DNA of 64,000 nucleotides from Sinorhizobium sp. 6-70 (GTDB lineage Bacteria; Pseudomonadota; Alphaproteobacteria; Rhizobiales; Rhizobiaceae), in NCBI RefSeq assembly GCF_030124375.1, contig NZ_JASKLS010000017.1:1-64000 (forward strand). Direction: 5' to 3'. Below are positions 25,800-35,098 of the stretch, piece after piece. The first letter of the stretch is position 1; each line of letters opens with the position of its first letter. Under the pieces are notes generated by a model. That model searched no databases, was not told where the DNA came from, and saw only the letters and a program-made list of their open reading frames with translations. Made by a program: the position numbers and the translations under genes.

Positions 25800-27623
25800 A
25801 TGCGCAAGCTGGCCGCGGTTCTCTGCATTGATGTCGCCGGATACAGCAGGCTGATGGGGCGCGACGAGGCTGGCACACTTGCCCGCGTCAAGGCGGCCTT
25901 TGCTGCATTCGGTCCCGCGCTGGAACGACACCACGGTCGCGTCGTCAAGTTGATGGGCGACGGCGCGCTGATTGAGTTCGCAAGCGCAGTTGATGCGGCA
26001 GTGTGTGCCATGGCGCTGCAAGGCGTTGCCTCAGCAACCGACCCGACGCTTCGCTTCCGTATGGGACTTAACCTGGGAGATGTGATCGTCGACGAGGGAG
26101 ATCTCTACGGGGAAGGGGTTAACATCGCAGCGCGGTTGCAGGCCCTCGCCCAGCCGGGCGGTATCATACTCTCCGAGACGGTCCGCGAGCACGTAGCCGG
26201 AAAATTGAACGTCGCCCTCGAAGACCTCGGGCCGATGTCGCTGAAGAACATCGAGCGCCCTATCCGTGCCTATGCCATCCAGGGCGATGCACCGACGGAA
26301 GCAGGAGTCAGCCGCGAGCGGGTCGGAGTCTGCGTCTTGCCCTTCGCCAATATCAGCGGCGATCCGGAGCAGGACTATTTCAGCGCCGGCGTTACCGAGG
26401 ACATCATCATCGATCTGAGCAAGCTGTCTTCTTTGACCGTCGTTTCCCGCGCGACATCCTTCGGCATGAAGGGCCAGGGTGCGCAGGCAATCGCCCAGCA
26501 GCTCAACGTCGCCTATGTACTGGAAGGCAACGTACGCAAGGCCGGTGAACGAATGCGCCTTTCTGCGAAGCTGATCGACGGGACAAACGACGCGACGGTC
26601 TGGGCTGAGCGCTTCGACCGAGACATCAAGGACGTGCTGGCGCTGCAATCGGACCTCGCAAAAGCCGTCGTCGAGGCGCTGCGGCTTCGACTGCTGCCTT
26701 CGGAGCGTCAGGCGCTGGAGCGTTACGCGCCGACGGATCCCGAGGCATACAAGCTGTTCCTTCTGGCACGGGAATACAACATCACGGGGTCGGAGCGACA
26801 CTTGCCATTGATCATCCGGCTCTGCCGCCGCGTGACCGACCTGGAACCGGGCCACGCGCGTGCCTGGGCCTTGCTCGGCGAAACGCTCCATCGCCTCCGG
26901 CGCAGCGTCGGCGGTGCCGATACCGGCGAAGCCGAAATTGATCGCGCCCTCGAACTCGATGCCTGCATCGCCAGCGCCCATGCCGCAAAGGCGTTGCAGT
27001 TTCTATACAGGGGGCAGTTCGAGGAGGCCGAGCGCCACTGCGGGATCGCGCTCGAGCTCGAGCCGGACGACTACGCCGCCAACCTGGCCGCCGGGCGGAC
27101 CTTCGTCATGCAGCGCCGGTTCGATGAAGCCATCCGCCACTTTGAGCGGGCCGCAGAGCTCGCGCCGGGAGACTACAATGCTGCCGCCATGGTCATCCAA
27201 TGCTACCAGGGCAAGGGCGACGAGCAGGCCGCGCGCGATGCTTGCCGCCGTGCGCTGGTGCGGATCGAGCGCATCGTGGCTGCCGAACCTGATCACAGCG
27301 GCGCGATCGGGCATGGCGCCGGTGTCCTTGCGCTTCTCGGCGATCATGAGCGGGCCCGCGAATGGGCGTCACGCGCCAGTCTGCTCGAGCCCGATAACAT
27401 TCAGCTCCAGGTAAACCTTGTTTGTGCCTGGGCGATAAGCGGTGATGCCGCAGCCGCATTGGACGCCCTCGAGCACATTGTCCCCAAGATGAGTCCTGAA
27501 CTGCTGGTGTGGATGGAAAACGACAATGACCTGGACAGCTTGCGCTCGCTGTCACGGTTCGGTCAAATCATGCTTGCCGCAAGAGCCCGCTCCCAAGATG
27601 CAGCTTCGGCTGTCGATGATTAA
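25800..27623 (+). CDS. Class III adenylate cyclase with TolB-like and TPR regions
   Basis: A 607-residue cytosolic protein. The N-terminal cyclase domain (about 1-165) keeps metal Asp11 and Asp54 (CIDVAGYSRLM, VKLMGDGALIEF), adenine-selecting Lys50 and Asp101, and the transition-state pair Asn108 and Arg112 (GEGVNIAARL), so it should be active on ATP. A middle part with VCVLPFANISGDPEQDYFS and YVLEGNVRKAGERMRLSAKL is the TolB-like region common in rhizobial cyclases. From about residue 330 on there are TPR-like repeats. The ATG 25800 has ACAGGAA upstream. It stands alone; no link to pqq genes is implied. Rhizobia carry many such cyclases. Confidence 0.9.
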   Translation: MRKLAAVLCIDVAGYSRLMGRDEAGTLARVKAAFAAFGPALERHHGRVVKLMGDGALIEFASAVDAAVCAMALQGVASATDPTLRFRMGLNLGDVIVDEGDLYGEGVNIAARLQALAQPGGIILSETVREHVAGKLNVALEDLGPMSLKNIERPIRAYAIQGDAPTEAGVSRERVGVCVLPFANISGDPEQDYFSAGVTEDIIIDLSKLSSLTVVSRATSFGMKGQGAQAIAQQLNVAYVLEGNVRKAGERMRLSAKLIDGTNDATVWAERFDRDIKDVLALQSDLAKAVVEALRLRLLPSERQALERYAPTDPEAYKLFLLAREYNITGSERHLPLIIRLCRRVTDLEPGHARAWALLGETLHRLRRSVGGADTGEAEIDRALELDACIASAHAAKALQFLYRGQFEEAERHCGIALELEPDDYAANLAAGRTFVMQRRFDEAIRHFERAAELAPGDYNAAAMVIQCYQGKGDEQAARDACRRALVRIERIVAAEPDHSGAIGHGAGVLALLGDHERAREWASRASLLEPDNIQLQVNLVCAWAISGDAAAALDALEHIVPKMSPELLVWMENDNDLDSLRSLSRFGQIMLAARARSQDAASAVDD

Positions 27624-27861
27624 TGGAAGCGTCGCACAAGTGATTGCTGCGCCTCGATAGACCTCTGGTTTGGATCGCTGGCGTTGGCGCGGAACTGCCG
27701 CCGGAATCCCGTCTTGGATTTCTGCGCACCACCGACTCTTAGACTGGACGATCGGAGGTTCGCCGACGGTCCTCTCGCAACCTTGGCCATGTTGCCCGCT
27801 GGATTTCTCACCGATGGATAGTTCCGCGACAATATGAATGAATGCTGCTGACGGGGGCGTC

Positions 27862-28896
27862 TCACATGTTCTCCGGTGTCACGATATCAAACGGGACGGT
27901 GCGGTGGATTGTGCTCCCCGGTACGTCCTGATTGATCGTCTCGATCATTGTCTGCACCAGCGTGGCAGAGGTCTGCTCCAGCGGATGACAGAGGGCCGCC
28001 GTAATCAGGCCCTCGGACAGCCCCTTTCGGGTCTCCGGGCCGATATCCCGGCATACCACGCGGATGTTCCTGCGCCGATCCCCGGGGCCTTCTCTCAGCG
28101 CTCGCAAGACCCCGGAGATACCGCCCCCGACGATCAGGATGCCGGCGAGGTCATCCGTTGTCGCGAGCAACTCCTTGATCATCCGGTATGCCTCGCTCGG
28201 TTCCTCATGGGTCGGGCGGCTATCCTCAATGGTCAGATGCGGCGCATGTTCGCGCATATAGGAGCGGAAGCTCGCATCGGCGACGTCCTGACACTGGTAG
28301 CGGTGGTTGCCGATGAATACAGCAATCCGCCCCGGCTCTGGCGTCATGTGCCCGATAAGCCATGCCGCCGTCCGCCCCATTTTCCAATTATCGGCCCCAA
28401 CGTAAGCGGCTCTTTCCCGGGCCGATTGATCGGTAATATAGGCGGTGACCGGCTTGCGATGGTCGTGCAGTTCGCGAATGGCCTGCGCGATGACGGGATG
28501 ATCTGCTGCAACCACCGCGACGGCGTCACAGGCTTCACCAAGGGCCTTCAGTCGACCTGCGATATTCTCAGGCGTTAGAAGGTCCACGAAATCGATCACC
28601 GGATCGACGACCTCATCACGCCTTGCGCGGCACGCCTCGACGATCTTCTTGCCGAAGAGCTGGTAAAGCTCCCGGCTGGATTGCTGGAGCAGAAAGCCAA
28701 GTCGATATTTCGGCGACGATTTCCGCAGCCGGTCCTCGATAGCGCCGACGCCGTAAAAGCCAATGCGCTCTGCGGCAGCCTGGACGAGCTGCACCGTGGT
28801 ACCTTTAACCGAAGCGGTGCCGGTAAGGATCCTGTTGACCGTTGAGATGGAGACACCCGCCTCCTTGGCAAGATCGGCAATGGTCGGCCGACGCAT
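27862..28896 (-). CDS. LacI-family transcriptional regulator
   Basis: A 344-residue regulator with the helix-turn-helix TIADLAKEAGVSISTVNRIL (residues 5-24) and a type I periplasmic-like sugar-binding domain (YRLGFLLQQSSRELYQLFGK onward). The start at 28896 has GGGAG upstream; 16 earlier codons in frame lack a site. It is divergent from the sugar importer operon that starts at 29058 and almost certainly controls it. The effector is likely the imported sugar or its first product. Confidence 0.92.
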   Translation of the reverse strand: MRRPTIADLAKEAGVSISTVNRILTGTASVKGTTVQLVQAAAERIGFYGVGAIEDRLRKSSPKYRLGFLLQQSSRELYQLFGKKIVEACRARRDEVVDPVIDFVDLLTPENIAGRLKALGEACDAVAVVAADHPVIAQAIRELHDHRKPVTAYITDQSARERAAYVGADNWKMGRTAAWLIGHMTPEPGRIAVFIGNHRYQCQDVADASFRSYMREHAPHLTIEDSRPTHEEPSEAYRMIKELLATTDDLAGILIVGGGISGVLRALREGPGDRRRNIRVVCRDIGPETRKGLSEGLITAALCHPLEQTSATLVQTMIETINQDVPGSTIHRTVPFDIVTPENM

Positions 28897-29057
28897 GATG
28901 TTCTCCCTCTCGCGACGGTGATTGTGTATCATTATGAATGACACTACATGATACTTTTTGTACGTTCAGTATTATTTGCCATTTCTGAAATTTCAAGCAG
29001 TCGATATGTTTCTCCTCACGGTCACGCCAGGGAGGCGGGCCAAGGGAGGAGATTGAG
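28897..29057. promoter_or_regulatory. Divergent promoter region with putative LacI operator
   Basis: An inverted repeat GTATCAT (28926-28932) and ATGATAC (28948-28954), separated by 15 bases, lies in an AT-rich stretch nearer the regulator. It is a candidate operator for the LacI protein. AGGGAGGAG just before 29058 is the ribosome site of the binding protein gene. Confidence 0.5.
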
Positions 29058-30032
29058 ATGACCAACTTTCGCCGTCTCGCGGCAACCGTGTCGGCTGCCG
29101 CCATCATCACTTGCACTGCAACGGCCGTTATGGCTGCCAACATCTTCGTTGTGGGTGGCAAGCCGGACGATCCGTTCTGGTCGATTGTGAAGCGCGGGGC
29201 CGAGGACGCCGGCAAGGTGGTGGAGGCGCAGGGCGGCAAGGTAACCTGGCTCGGGCCCCAGAACTACGACAACCTTGGCGTCGACGCGGCGGAACTCATT
29301 CGTCAGGCGATCGACCAGGGCGCCGATGCGATCGTTGGCCCCAACTGGGTGCCGGAAGCCATGGACCCAGCCTTCAAAGCGGTTGTCGACGCCAAAATTC
29401 CGCTGGTCATCTATAATGCCGGGGGCATCGAAGCTGCCGACCGCCTGGGCGCCATGAACTATGTCGGTTCCAACGACTACCTGTCCGGAAAGGCTGCAGG
29501 CACCTACTTCGCCAAGCATGACCTGAAGAACGCAGTCTGCCTCAACACGCTGCCGGGTGCAGCGAACATCGAGGCCTTCTGCAAAGGCATGATCGATGGT
29601 GTCACCGAGGGCGGTGGTGTCGGCTCGTCTTTGCCGCTGCCAGCAACCTCCTTCGGCTCGGCGACTGCCGTGGCGCAGGCCTTGAAGGCGCACCTGCTGC
29701 AGAACCCGGATATCAAGGCCGTGTTCGCTATTGGCAACGTCGACACGAACTCGGCGGTCAACGGCGTGACGCAGGCCGGCAAGCAGGGTCAGGTGCACGT
29801 CTGCGGCATGAACATGGATGAAACAATCCTGAACAACATCAAGAGCGGCACCCAGCTTTGCGCGATCGACCAGCAGGGTTACCTGCAGGGCTATCTGGCG
29901 GTCTCGATCCTGAACGGCAACGTCAACTACGGCCTCACCGTGCCGACCCGGGAAATCCTGACCGGCCCCGGCGTGATCGACAAGGAGAACGTCGAGGCCA
30001 CCTTGGCGGGTGTGCAGGCGGGTGCCCGCTGA
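29058..30032 (+). CDS. Sugar ABC transporter substrate-binding protein (RbsB/FrcB-like)
   Basis: A 324-residue periplasmic binding protein of type I with a signal peptide (LAATVSAAAIITCTATAVMA). It contains GGKPDDPFWSIVKRGAEDAG, GADAIVGPNWVPEAMDPAF and an interlobe DNLGVDAAELIRQAID helix as in ribose/fructose binding proteins. It is the first gene of the import operon and is followed by a hairpin that probably protects its message. Confidence 0.92.
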   Translation: MTNFRRLAATVSAAAIITCTATAVMAANIFVVGGKPDDPFWSIVKRGAEDAGKVVEAQGGKVTWLGPQNYDNLGVDAAELIRQAIDQGADAIVGPNWVPEAMDPAFKAVVDAKIPLVIYNAGGIEAADRLGAMNYVGSNDYLSGKAAGTYFAKHDLKNAVCLNTLPGAANIEAFCKGMIDGVTEGGGVGSSLPLPATSFGSATAVAQALKAHLLQNPDIKAVFAIGNVDTNSAVNGVTQAGKQGQVHVCGMNMDETILNNIKSGTQLCAIDQQGYLQGYLAVSILNGNVNYGLTVPTREILTGPGVIDKENVEATLAGVQAGAR

Positions 30033-30056
30033 GTCTCGGCTGAGCGTCATGGAACT

Positions 30057-30076
30057 GCCTGCCGCTTGGGGCAGGC
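30057..30076 (+). terminator. Hairpin after the sugar-binding protein gene
   Basis: GCCTGCC (30057-30063) pairs with GGCAGGC (30070-30076) across 6 bases. There is no T-run. Such stems after a binding-protein gene commonly limit transcription or decay so that the binding protein exceeds the permeases. Confidence 0.5.
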
Positions 30077-30139
30077 GGCTTCCAATCTTCCAATAGCGGC
30101 GACCGTTAGCGGCCATGCGGCTTCGTTGGTGGTATTCAA

Positions 30140-31189
30140 ATGAACACGACAAATAGTGTCCATGTCTCCTCGGTTCCCTCAGGCGGGGAAAACGTAAGAG
30201 CAACCGTCGGTCAGCTTTCCCGTCGCCCTGAAGCGGGGTCACTGCTGGGCTTGATCGCGGTGTTTGTCTTCTTCGGCATGCTGGGTGGTCAGGCCTTCCT
30301 GTCCCCTGCCGGCTATGCGAGCTGGCTCAACGTCGCCGCCGAGATCGGCATTGTCGCGCTCCCGGTTGGGCTTCTGATGATCGCAGGCGAAATGGACCTC
30401 TCGATCGGCGCGGTGATCCCGGCGGCGTCCCTGACGGTCGCCATCATTTCCGGCCACTACGGCCTTCCCGAGATCGTCGGGATTTCCGCCGGTCTGGGCG
30501 TCGGGCTCATCGTCGGATTTTTCAACGGCGTTGTCGTCAACCGCACCGCGGTGCCGTCTTTGATCGTCACCATCGGCTCCATGTTCGGCGTCATGGGCCT
30601 GACGCTGGGCTTCACCGTACTCATCGCCGGCAGCACCGGCGTGTCGCTCGTGCCGAGTCCGACCGTCAAGGCGATCCTCGGCGATTTTGTCGGCGGCATG
30701 TTTCAGGTGACGATCTTCTGGTGGGTCCTGTTCGTCGCGGGATTCTTCTATCTGCTGCACATCTCGCCCGTGGGCAACTGGATCTTCGCCTTGGGTGGCG
30801 ACAAGGTGTCGGCCCGCAACGCCGGCATCCCGACGGCGAGATTGACCGTCGCGCTCTACATGCTGTCGGGCTTCTCTGCCGCCTTCGTCGGTGTCAGCCA
30901 GGTGCTCGTCTACCAAAGTGCACAGGTGCTCGCGGGGCAATCGTTCATTTTCAATTCGATCATGTGCGTGGTCATTGGCGGTGTGCTTCTGACCGGCGGC
31001 GCCGGATCGGTGGTGGGCATCGTGCTCGGGACGCTCACCTTCGCGATCGTGAACCAGGGGGTCTACTTCACCGGCATCGACCCGAACCTTGGCAGCGTCA
31101 TTATCGGCGCGCTCCTGCTCATCGCCGTCATGATGAACGACAAGTTCCGGCTGATGGCGATGGCCTACGCGACGAAAAAGAAGAAGTGA
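30140..31189 (+). CDS. Sugar ABC transporter permease 1 (RbsC/FrcC family)
   Basis: A 349-residue inner-membrane protein with about nine or ten helices. Family marks are IVALPVGLLMIAGEMDLSIG and NRTAVPSLIVTIGSMFGVMG. It ends in a Lys-rich ATKKKK tail. It is a clear paralogue of the next gene (both share GNWIFA-GGD-VSARNAGIPT), so the channel is likely a heterodimer. It follows the binding protein gene by about 107 bases. Confidence 0.93.
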   Translation: MNTTNSVHVSSVPSGGENVRATVGQLSRRPEAGSLLGLIAVFVFFGMLGGQAFLSPAGYASWLNVAAEIGIVALPVGLLMIAGEMDLSIGAVIPAASLTVAIISGHYGLPEIVGISAGLGVGLIVGFFNGVVVNRTAVPSLIVTIGSMFGVMGLTLGFTVLIAGSTGVSLVPSPTVKAILGDFVGGMFQVTIFWWVLFVAGFFYLLHISPVGNWIFALGGDKVSARNAGIPTARLTVALYMLSGFSAAFVGVSQVLVYQSAQVLAGQSFIFNSIMCVVIGGVLLTGGAGSVVGIVLGTLTFAIVNQGVYFTGIDPNLGSVIIGALLLIAVMMNDKFRLMAMAYATKKKK

Positions 31190-31199
31190 GGGCGAGGAG

Positions 31200-32198
31200 A
31201 TGAATGGCTTTTCCATTGGACAATATGTGCGCCGCCCGGAATTCGGAGCCGTGCTGAGCTTCGTCGCCGTGATTGCCTTCTACGTAGCCTTCGGCGGCGT
31301 TAGCCTGGGTGCGCTCTTCGGCGCGGCAAGCTGGATCAATTTCGCCGCCAACCTCGGCATCGTCGCCTTGCCCGTCGGCCTCCTGATGATCGCCGGCGAG
31401 CTCGACATCTCGATCGGTGCCATGATTCCGGCAGGCTCGATGTCGATCGCCATCCTGTCGGGCTATTACGAGTTGCCGATCGTGATCGGCATGCTTGGAG
31501 CGCTCGCCTTCGGCGTTCTGGTGGGGCTTGTCAACGGTTTCCTGGCGGTGCGCACGAGCGTGCCCTCGCTGATCATCACGCTCGGTACGCTGGTTGCGGT
31601 CCAGGGGCTGGTGCTCGCGGGATCCGTCATTCTGACAGGAGCCGCCTCGGTTCCGCTCGACGCGCCGGCCTGGGCCAAGACGATCTTCGGCCAGCTCATC
31701 CTCGGCAAATTCCAGGTGATCATCCTGTGGTGGTTTGCGCTGACCGTGGTCTTCGGCTTCGTGCTTCACTCGACGCGCTACGGCAACTGGATCTTCGCGA
31801 TCGGCGGAGACGAGGTCAGCGCCCGCAATGCCGGCATTCCGACCAAGAGGCTCAAGATTGCACTGTTCGTCCTATCGAGCACCGCCGCTTCCTTCGTCGG
31901 TATGTGCGGGGCGATCCAGTTCAACTCGGCGCAGGTATCAGGCGGCATGAACTACATCTTCAATACGATCGTCTCGATTGTGGTGGGTGGGGTGCTGCTC
32001 ACCGGCGGCTTCGGCTCGATCGCCGGGATCTTCCTCGGCGCGCTGACCTTCGCCGTCGTCAACCAGGGCATCTATTTCACCGACATCGACCGCAACTGGT
32101 CCAACCTCATTATCGGCGTGATGCTCATGGCCGCTGTCCTGATGAACAATACCTTCCGGCAGATGGCGCTGAGCTTCGTGCCGAAGAGAAAGAAGTGA
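31200..32198 (+). CDS. Sugar ABC transporter permease 2 (RbsC/FrcC family)
   Basis: A 332-residue membrane protein, paralogous to its upstream neighbour. Common marks are IVALPVGLLMIAGELDISIG, VRTSVPSLIITLGTLVAVQG, and VNQGIYFTDIDRNWSNLIIG. The tail PKRKK is basic. It starts 10 bases after the first permease and ends 10 bases before the ATPase gene. Confidence 0.93.
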   Translation: MNGFSIGQYVRRPEFGAVLSFVAVIAFYVAFGGVSLGALFGAASWINFAANLGIVALPVGLLMIAGELDISIGAMIPAGSMSIAILSGYYELPIVIGMLGALAFGVLVGLVNGFLAVRTSVPSLIITLGTLVAVQGLVLAGSVILTGAASVPLDAPAWAKTIFGQLILGKFQVIILWWFALTVVFGFVLHSTRYGNWIFAIGGDEVSARNAGIPTKRLKIALFVLSSTAASFVGMCGAIQFNSAQVSGGMNYIFNTIVSIVVGGVLLTGGFGSIAGIFLGALTFAVVNQGIYFTDIDRNWSNLIIGVMLMAAVLMNNTFRQMALSFVPKRKK

Positions 32199-32208
32199 GT
32201 GTTCAACC

Positions 32209-33033
32209 ATGTCTGACAATACTCCGATCCTTGAACTTCAAAATGTCGACAAGAGCTTCGGTCCGATCGACGTTCTGCACGACATTTCCCTCAAGGTCCG
32301 TGCGGGTGAAGTGCTCTGCCTGCTTGGCGACAATGGCGCCGGCAAGTCGACGCTCATCAAGACGCTTGCAGGCGTTCACAAGCCGACGCGCGGCACCATC
32401 CTGATGGACGGCAAGCCGGTCGAATTCCGAGGGCCGCGTGAGGCGCAGGAGATGGGCATTTCGACTGTACACCAGTTCGGCGGCACCTTTCCGCTGATGT
32501 CGATCGGTCGTTCCTTCTTCGTCGGCGTCGAGCCGACCAAGGGTTGGGGCCCCTTCAAGGTCTATGACCGCAAGACGGCCAACGAGATCGCCGTCAAGGC
32601 CGTGCAGGACTTCGGCATCACCCGCATCGACGATGGCGATCGTCTGGTCGGCGGGCTTTCAGGCGGTGAACGCCAGTCACTTGCGATTGCCCGTGCGGTG
32701 CATTTCGGCGCCCGCGTGCTGATCCTTGATGAACCAACCGCCGCTCTCGGCGTGAAACAGGCGGCGCATGTGCTGCGTATCGTCAACCAGGCGAAACGGC
32801 GCGGTCTGGCGGTGATCTTCATCACCCACCAGGTCATGCACGCCATGACGGTGGGTGATCACTTCGCCGTGCTCATCCGCGGAGCCATCGCCGCAGACTT
32901 CCGCAGGGGCGAAAAGTCCCGTGAGGAGATCACGGATCTGATGGCGGGTGGGGAAACCATGGCTGATCTGGAGGCTCAAATCGAGACTTACATGGATGCG
33001 CACGAGGGTCAGCCGCCGCCGCCAGCCCAGTAA
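32209..33033 (+). CDS. Sugar ABC transporter ATP-binding protein (FrcA-like, single domain)
   Basis: A 274-residue ATPase with one nucleotide-binding domain, unlike the double-domain RbsA/XylG proteins; FrcA of Sinorhizobium is of the single type. Walker A is GDNGAGKST, signature LSGGERQS, Walker B VLILDEPTAALG, and switch His in VIFITHQ. The C-terminal extension is short and ends QPPPPAQ. Confidence 0.94.
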   Translation: MSDNTPILELQNVDKSFGPIDVLHDISLKVRAGEVLCLLGDNGAGKSTLIKTLAGVHKPTRGTILMDGKPVEFRGPREAQEMGISTVHQFGGTFPLMSIGRSFFVGVEPTKGWGPFKVYDRKTANEIAVKAVQDFGITRIDDGDRLVGGLSGGERQSLAIARAVHFGARVLILDEPTAALGVKQAAHVLRIVNQAKRRGLAVIFITHQVMHAMTVGDHFAVLIRGAIAADFRRGEKSREEITDLMAGGETMADLEAQIETYMDAHEGQPPPPAQ

Positions 33034-33140
33034 TCGCTGACGGTATCACAAACGAATTGCGCAACGCGCACAGCTTCGGAGGCGCCCGAAAAGGCGGCCG
33101 CCGGAGAAGGGAAAACTGCGTCCGGAATCTGGAGGTCACA

Positions 33141-34046
33141 ATGAAAATCGCACTCGACCCGTTCATGCATCGGCATCTGTCGCTCGAGGAGTTGCCCGGC
33201 AAGGTCAAGGAACTAGGCTACGATTGGATCGAGCTTTCGCCGCGCGGCGATTTCCTCGAATGGTTCAAGGCCCCGCGTGTGTTTCCCGAGCGGATCAAAA
33301 GCTTCAAGAAAGCGCTGAAGGAGAGCGATGTCGGCATTGCCTCGCTGTTACCGATGTACCGCTGGGCCTCCAACGACGAGGCGGAGCGGCAGGCGGCGGT
33401 CAAGCACTGGAAACGCGCCATCGAGATCTGCGTCGAGATGGAAGTCGACACAATGAATTCCGAGTTTGGCCGCGGCCCGCACCCCGACAAGGGCTCCTGC
33501 TACTGCTGCCATACCGGGTCCATGATCGAGGCTTGCGAGGACGCCTGGTGGCGGTCGATGGAAGAGCTCGTGCCGATCTTCGAACGTGAAGGCATCAACC
33601 TTCATGTCGAGCCGCACCCCGAAGATTGGTGCGAGACGCTGCAGCCGGCGCTGGACATTATCCGCACGGTCAATTCGAAGAATGTCAAATTCCTCTACTG
33701 CGCCCCGCACACCTTCTATTTCGGCGACGACACCAAAGCCATGCTCAGAGAGGCGGCGGACGTTCTTGCCCATGTCCATGTCGGCGACACCTTCAACCAC
33801 AAAGGTTCGTCGGGGCTGCGCTACATCGTCAACCCGCCGGGCTCGGCTGCCCGGGTACACCAGCATCTCGACATCGGCCAGGGCGAGGTGCCGTGGGACG
33901 ATTTCTTCGGCACGCTCGCGGAGATCGGTTTCGACGGCATCATGACGGCTTGCGTCTTCGCCTGGGAAGAGCGCGCCGACCACTCCGGGCGCTTCATGCG
34001 CGAGAAGATGCAGGAATACGTCGAGAAGTACTGGGGGGCAAAATGA
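33141..34046 (+). CDS. Sugar phosphate isomerase/epimerase family protein (AP endonuclease 2 TIM barrel), first copy
   Basis: A 301-residue TIM barrel of the xylose isomerase-like family. It begins MKIALDPFMHRHLSLEELPG with a GGAGG site just upstream. Potential metal ligands are in INLHVEPHPEDW, FLYCAPHTFYFGDD and HVHVGDTFNH. A Cys-rich SCYCCHTGSM segment near residue 118 is unusual. The family includes epimerases, dehydratases and 3-keto-sugar hydrolyases or isomerases. Its gene overlaps the following dehydrogenase by 4 bases, so the two act together. Substrate unknown. Confidence 0.85.
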   Translation: MKIALDPFMHRHLSLEELPGKVKELGYDWIELSPRGDFLEWFKAPRVFPERIKSFKKALKESDVGIASLLPMYRWASNDEAERQAAVKHWKRAIEICVEMEVDTMNSEFGRGPHPDKGSCYCCHTGSMIEACEDAWWRSMEELVPIFEREGINLHVEPHPEDWCETLQPALDIIRTVNSKNVKFLYCAPHTFYFGDDTKAMLREAADVLAHVHVGDTFNHKGSSGLRYIVNPPGSAARVHQHLDIGQGEVPWDDFFGTLAEIGFDGIMTACVFAWEERADHSGRFMREKMQEYVEKYWGAK

Positions 34047-35068
34047 CCCTCCAGATTGGCGTCATCGGCACGGGCATGATCGGCCAGGATCATATCCGCC
34101 GCCTCACGAAGGTTCTTTCTGGCGTCGAGGTCATGGGTGTCACCGACATCGACCAGGCGCGCGCTGCTGCCGCCGCCCCCGAAGGGGCGGAGGTGTTCGC
34201 CACCCCCACGGCCTTGATCTCTTCGGATAAAGTGCAGGCCGTGGTCATCTGCTCCTGGGGACCGGCACATGAGGAGCAGCTGCTCACCTGCATCGCCGCC
34301 GGCAAGCCGGTGTTTTGCGAAAAGCCCCTGGTGACATCCGAGGCGGCCGCGCTTCGCGTGATGGAAGCCGAAGTGGCCTTTGGCCGGCGTCTCGTGCAGG
34401 TGGGCTTCATGCGGCGTTTCGATGCCGACTATCGCCGCCTCAAGGCGGTGATCGACGGACGGAAACTCGGCGCGCCGCTGATGTTCCATTCCGTGCATCG
34501 CAATGCCTCGGTGCCCGAGGGCCTCTACACGTCCGAGATGCCGCTGAACGACACGCTCGTGCATGACGCAGACATCTCCCGCTGGCTCTTGTCAGACGAG
34601 ATCACTGGGGTCGAAGTGCGTGTGCCGCGCCGTTCCTCGCGCGGCGGTGAATTGCGCGATCCGACCTTCGTGCTCTTGCACATGGCCTCGGGCGCGCTGG
34701 TCGATGTCGAGATTTCGGTGAACATCTCCTATGGCTATGACATCCGCGGCGAGGTCAGTTGCGAGACGGGCGTCGCCGCACTGCCGAACCGCCCCGCAAC
34801 AGTGATTTCGGATTCAAGCGGGATCCGTCAGGCGATCCCCGAGGACTGGCGCGAGCGCTTCATAGAAGCATACGACCAGGAGTTCCGGGAATGGATCGTT
34901 GCGGCCTCTGAGGGCACCGCGACGGGTCCGTCCACCTGGGATGGCTACGCGGCCACGCTCGTGGCCGATGCAGCTCTGCGTGCCGTGGCCAGCGGCGGCT
35001 TTGAATCAATCAACATGACAGCGAAACCCGGCCTTTACGGACCTCCGACCGCCATGGCGGCGGAATGA
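34043..35068 (+). CDS. Gfo/Idh/MocA oxidoreductase (IolG-like), first copy
   Basis: A 341-residue NAD(P)-dependent dehydrogenase. The Rossmann motif GVIGTGMIGQDH opens the protein, the conserved lysine is in VFCEKPLV, and HDADISRWLL holds the catalytic Asp and His region. The overall pattern and VGFMRRFDADYRRLK are close to inositol 2-dehydrogenase. It starts by ATGA overlap with the preceding TIM-barrel gene. A keto-sugar or keto-inositol intermediate is likely. Confidence 0.88.
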   Translation: MTLQIGVIGTGMIGQDHIRRLTKVLSGVEVMGVTDIDQARAAAAAPEGAEVFATPTALISSDKVQAVVICSWGPAHEEQLLTCIAAGKPVFCEKPLVTSEAAALRVMEAEVAFGRRLVQVGFMRRFDADYRRLKAVIDGRKLGAPLMFHSVHRNASVPEGLYTSEMPLNDTLVHDADISRWLLSDEITGVEVRVPRRSSRGGELRDPTFVLLHMASGALVDVEISVNISYGYDIRGEVSCETGVAALPNRPATVISDSSGIRQAIPEDWRERFIEAYDQEFREWIVAASEGTATGPSTWDGYAATLVADAALRAVASGGFESINMTAKPGLYGPPTAMAAE

Positions 35069-35098
35069 ACCGGTAGGCGATTTCAGGAAGATGATCAG

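Noticed and set aside
27620..27865. An 81-codon minus-strand frame between the cyclase and LacI genes
   Set aside because: Basic, low-complexity product with no ribosome site; more likely untranslated spacer.
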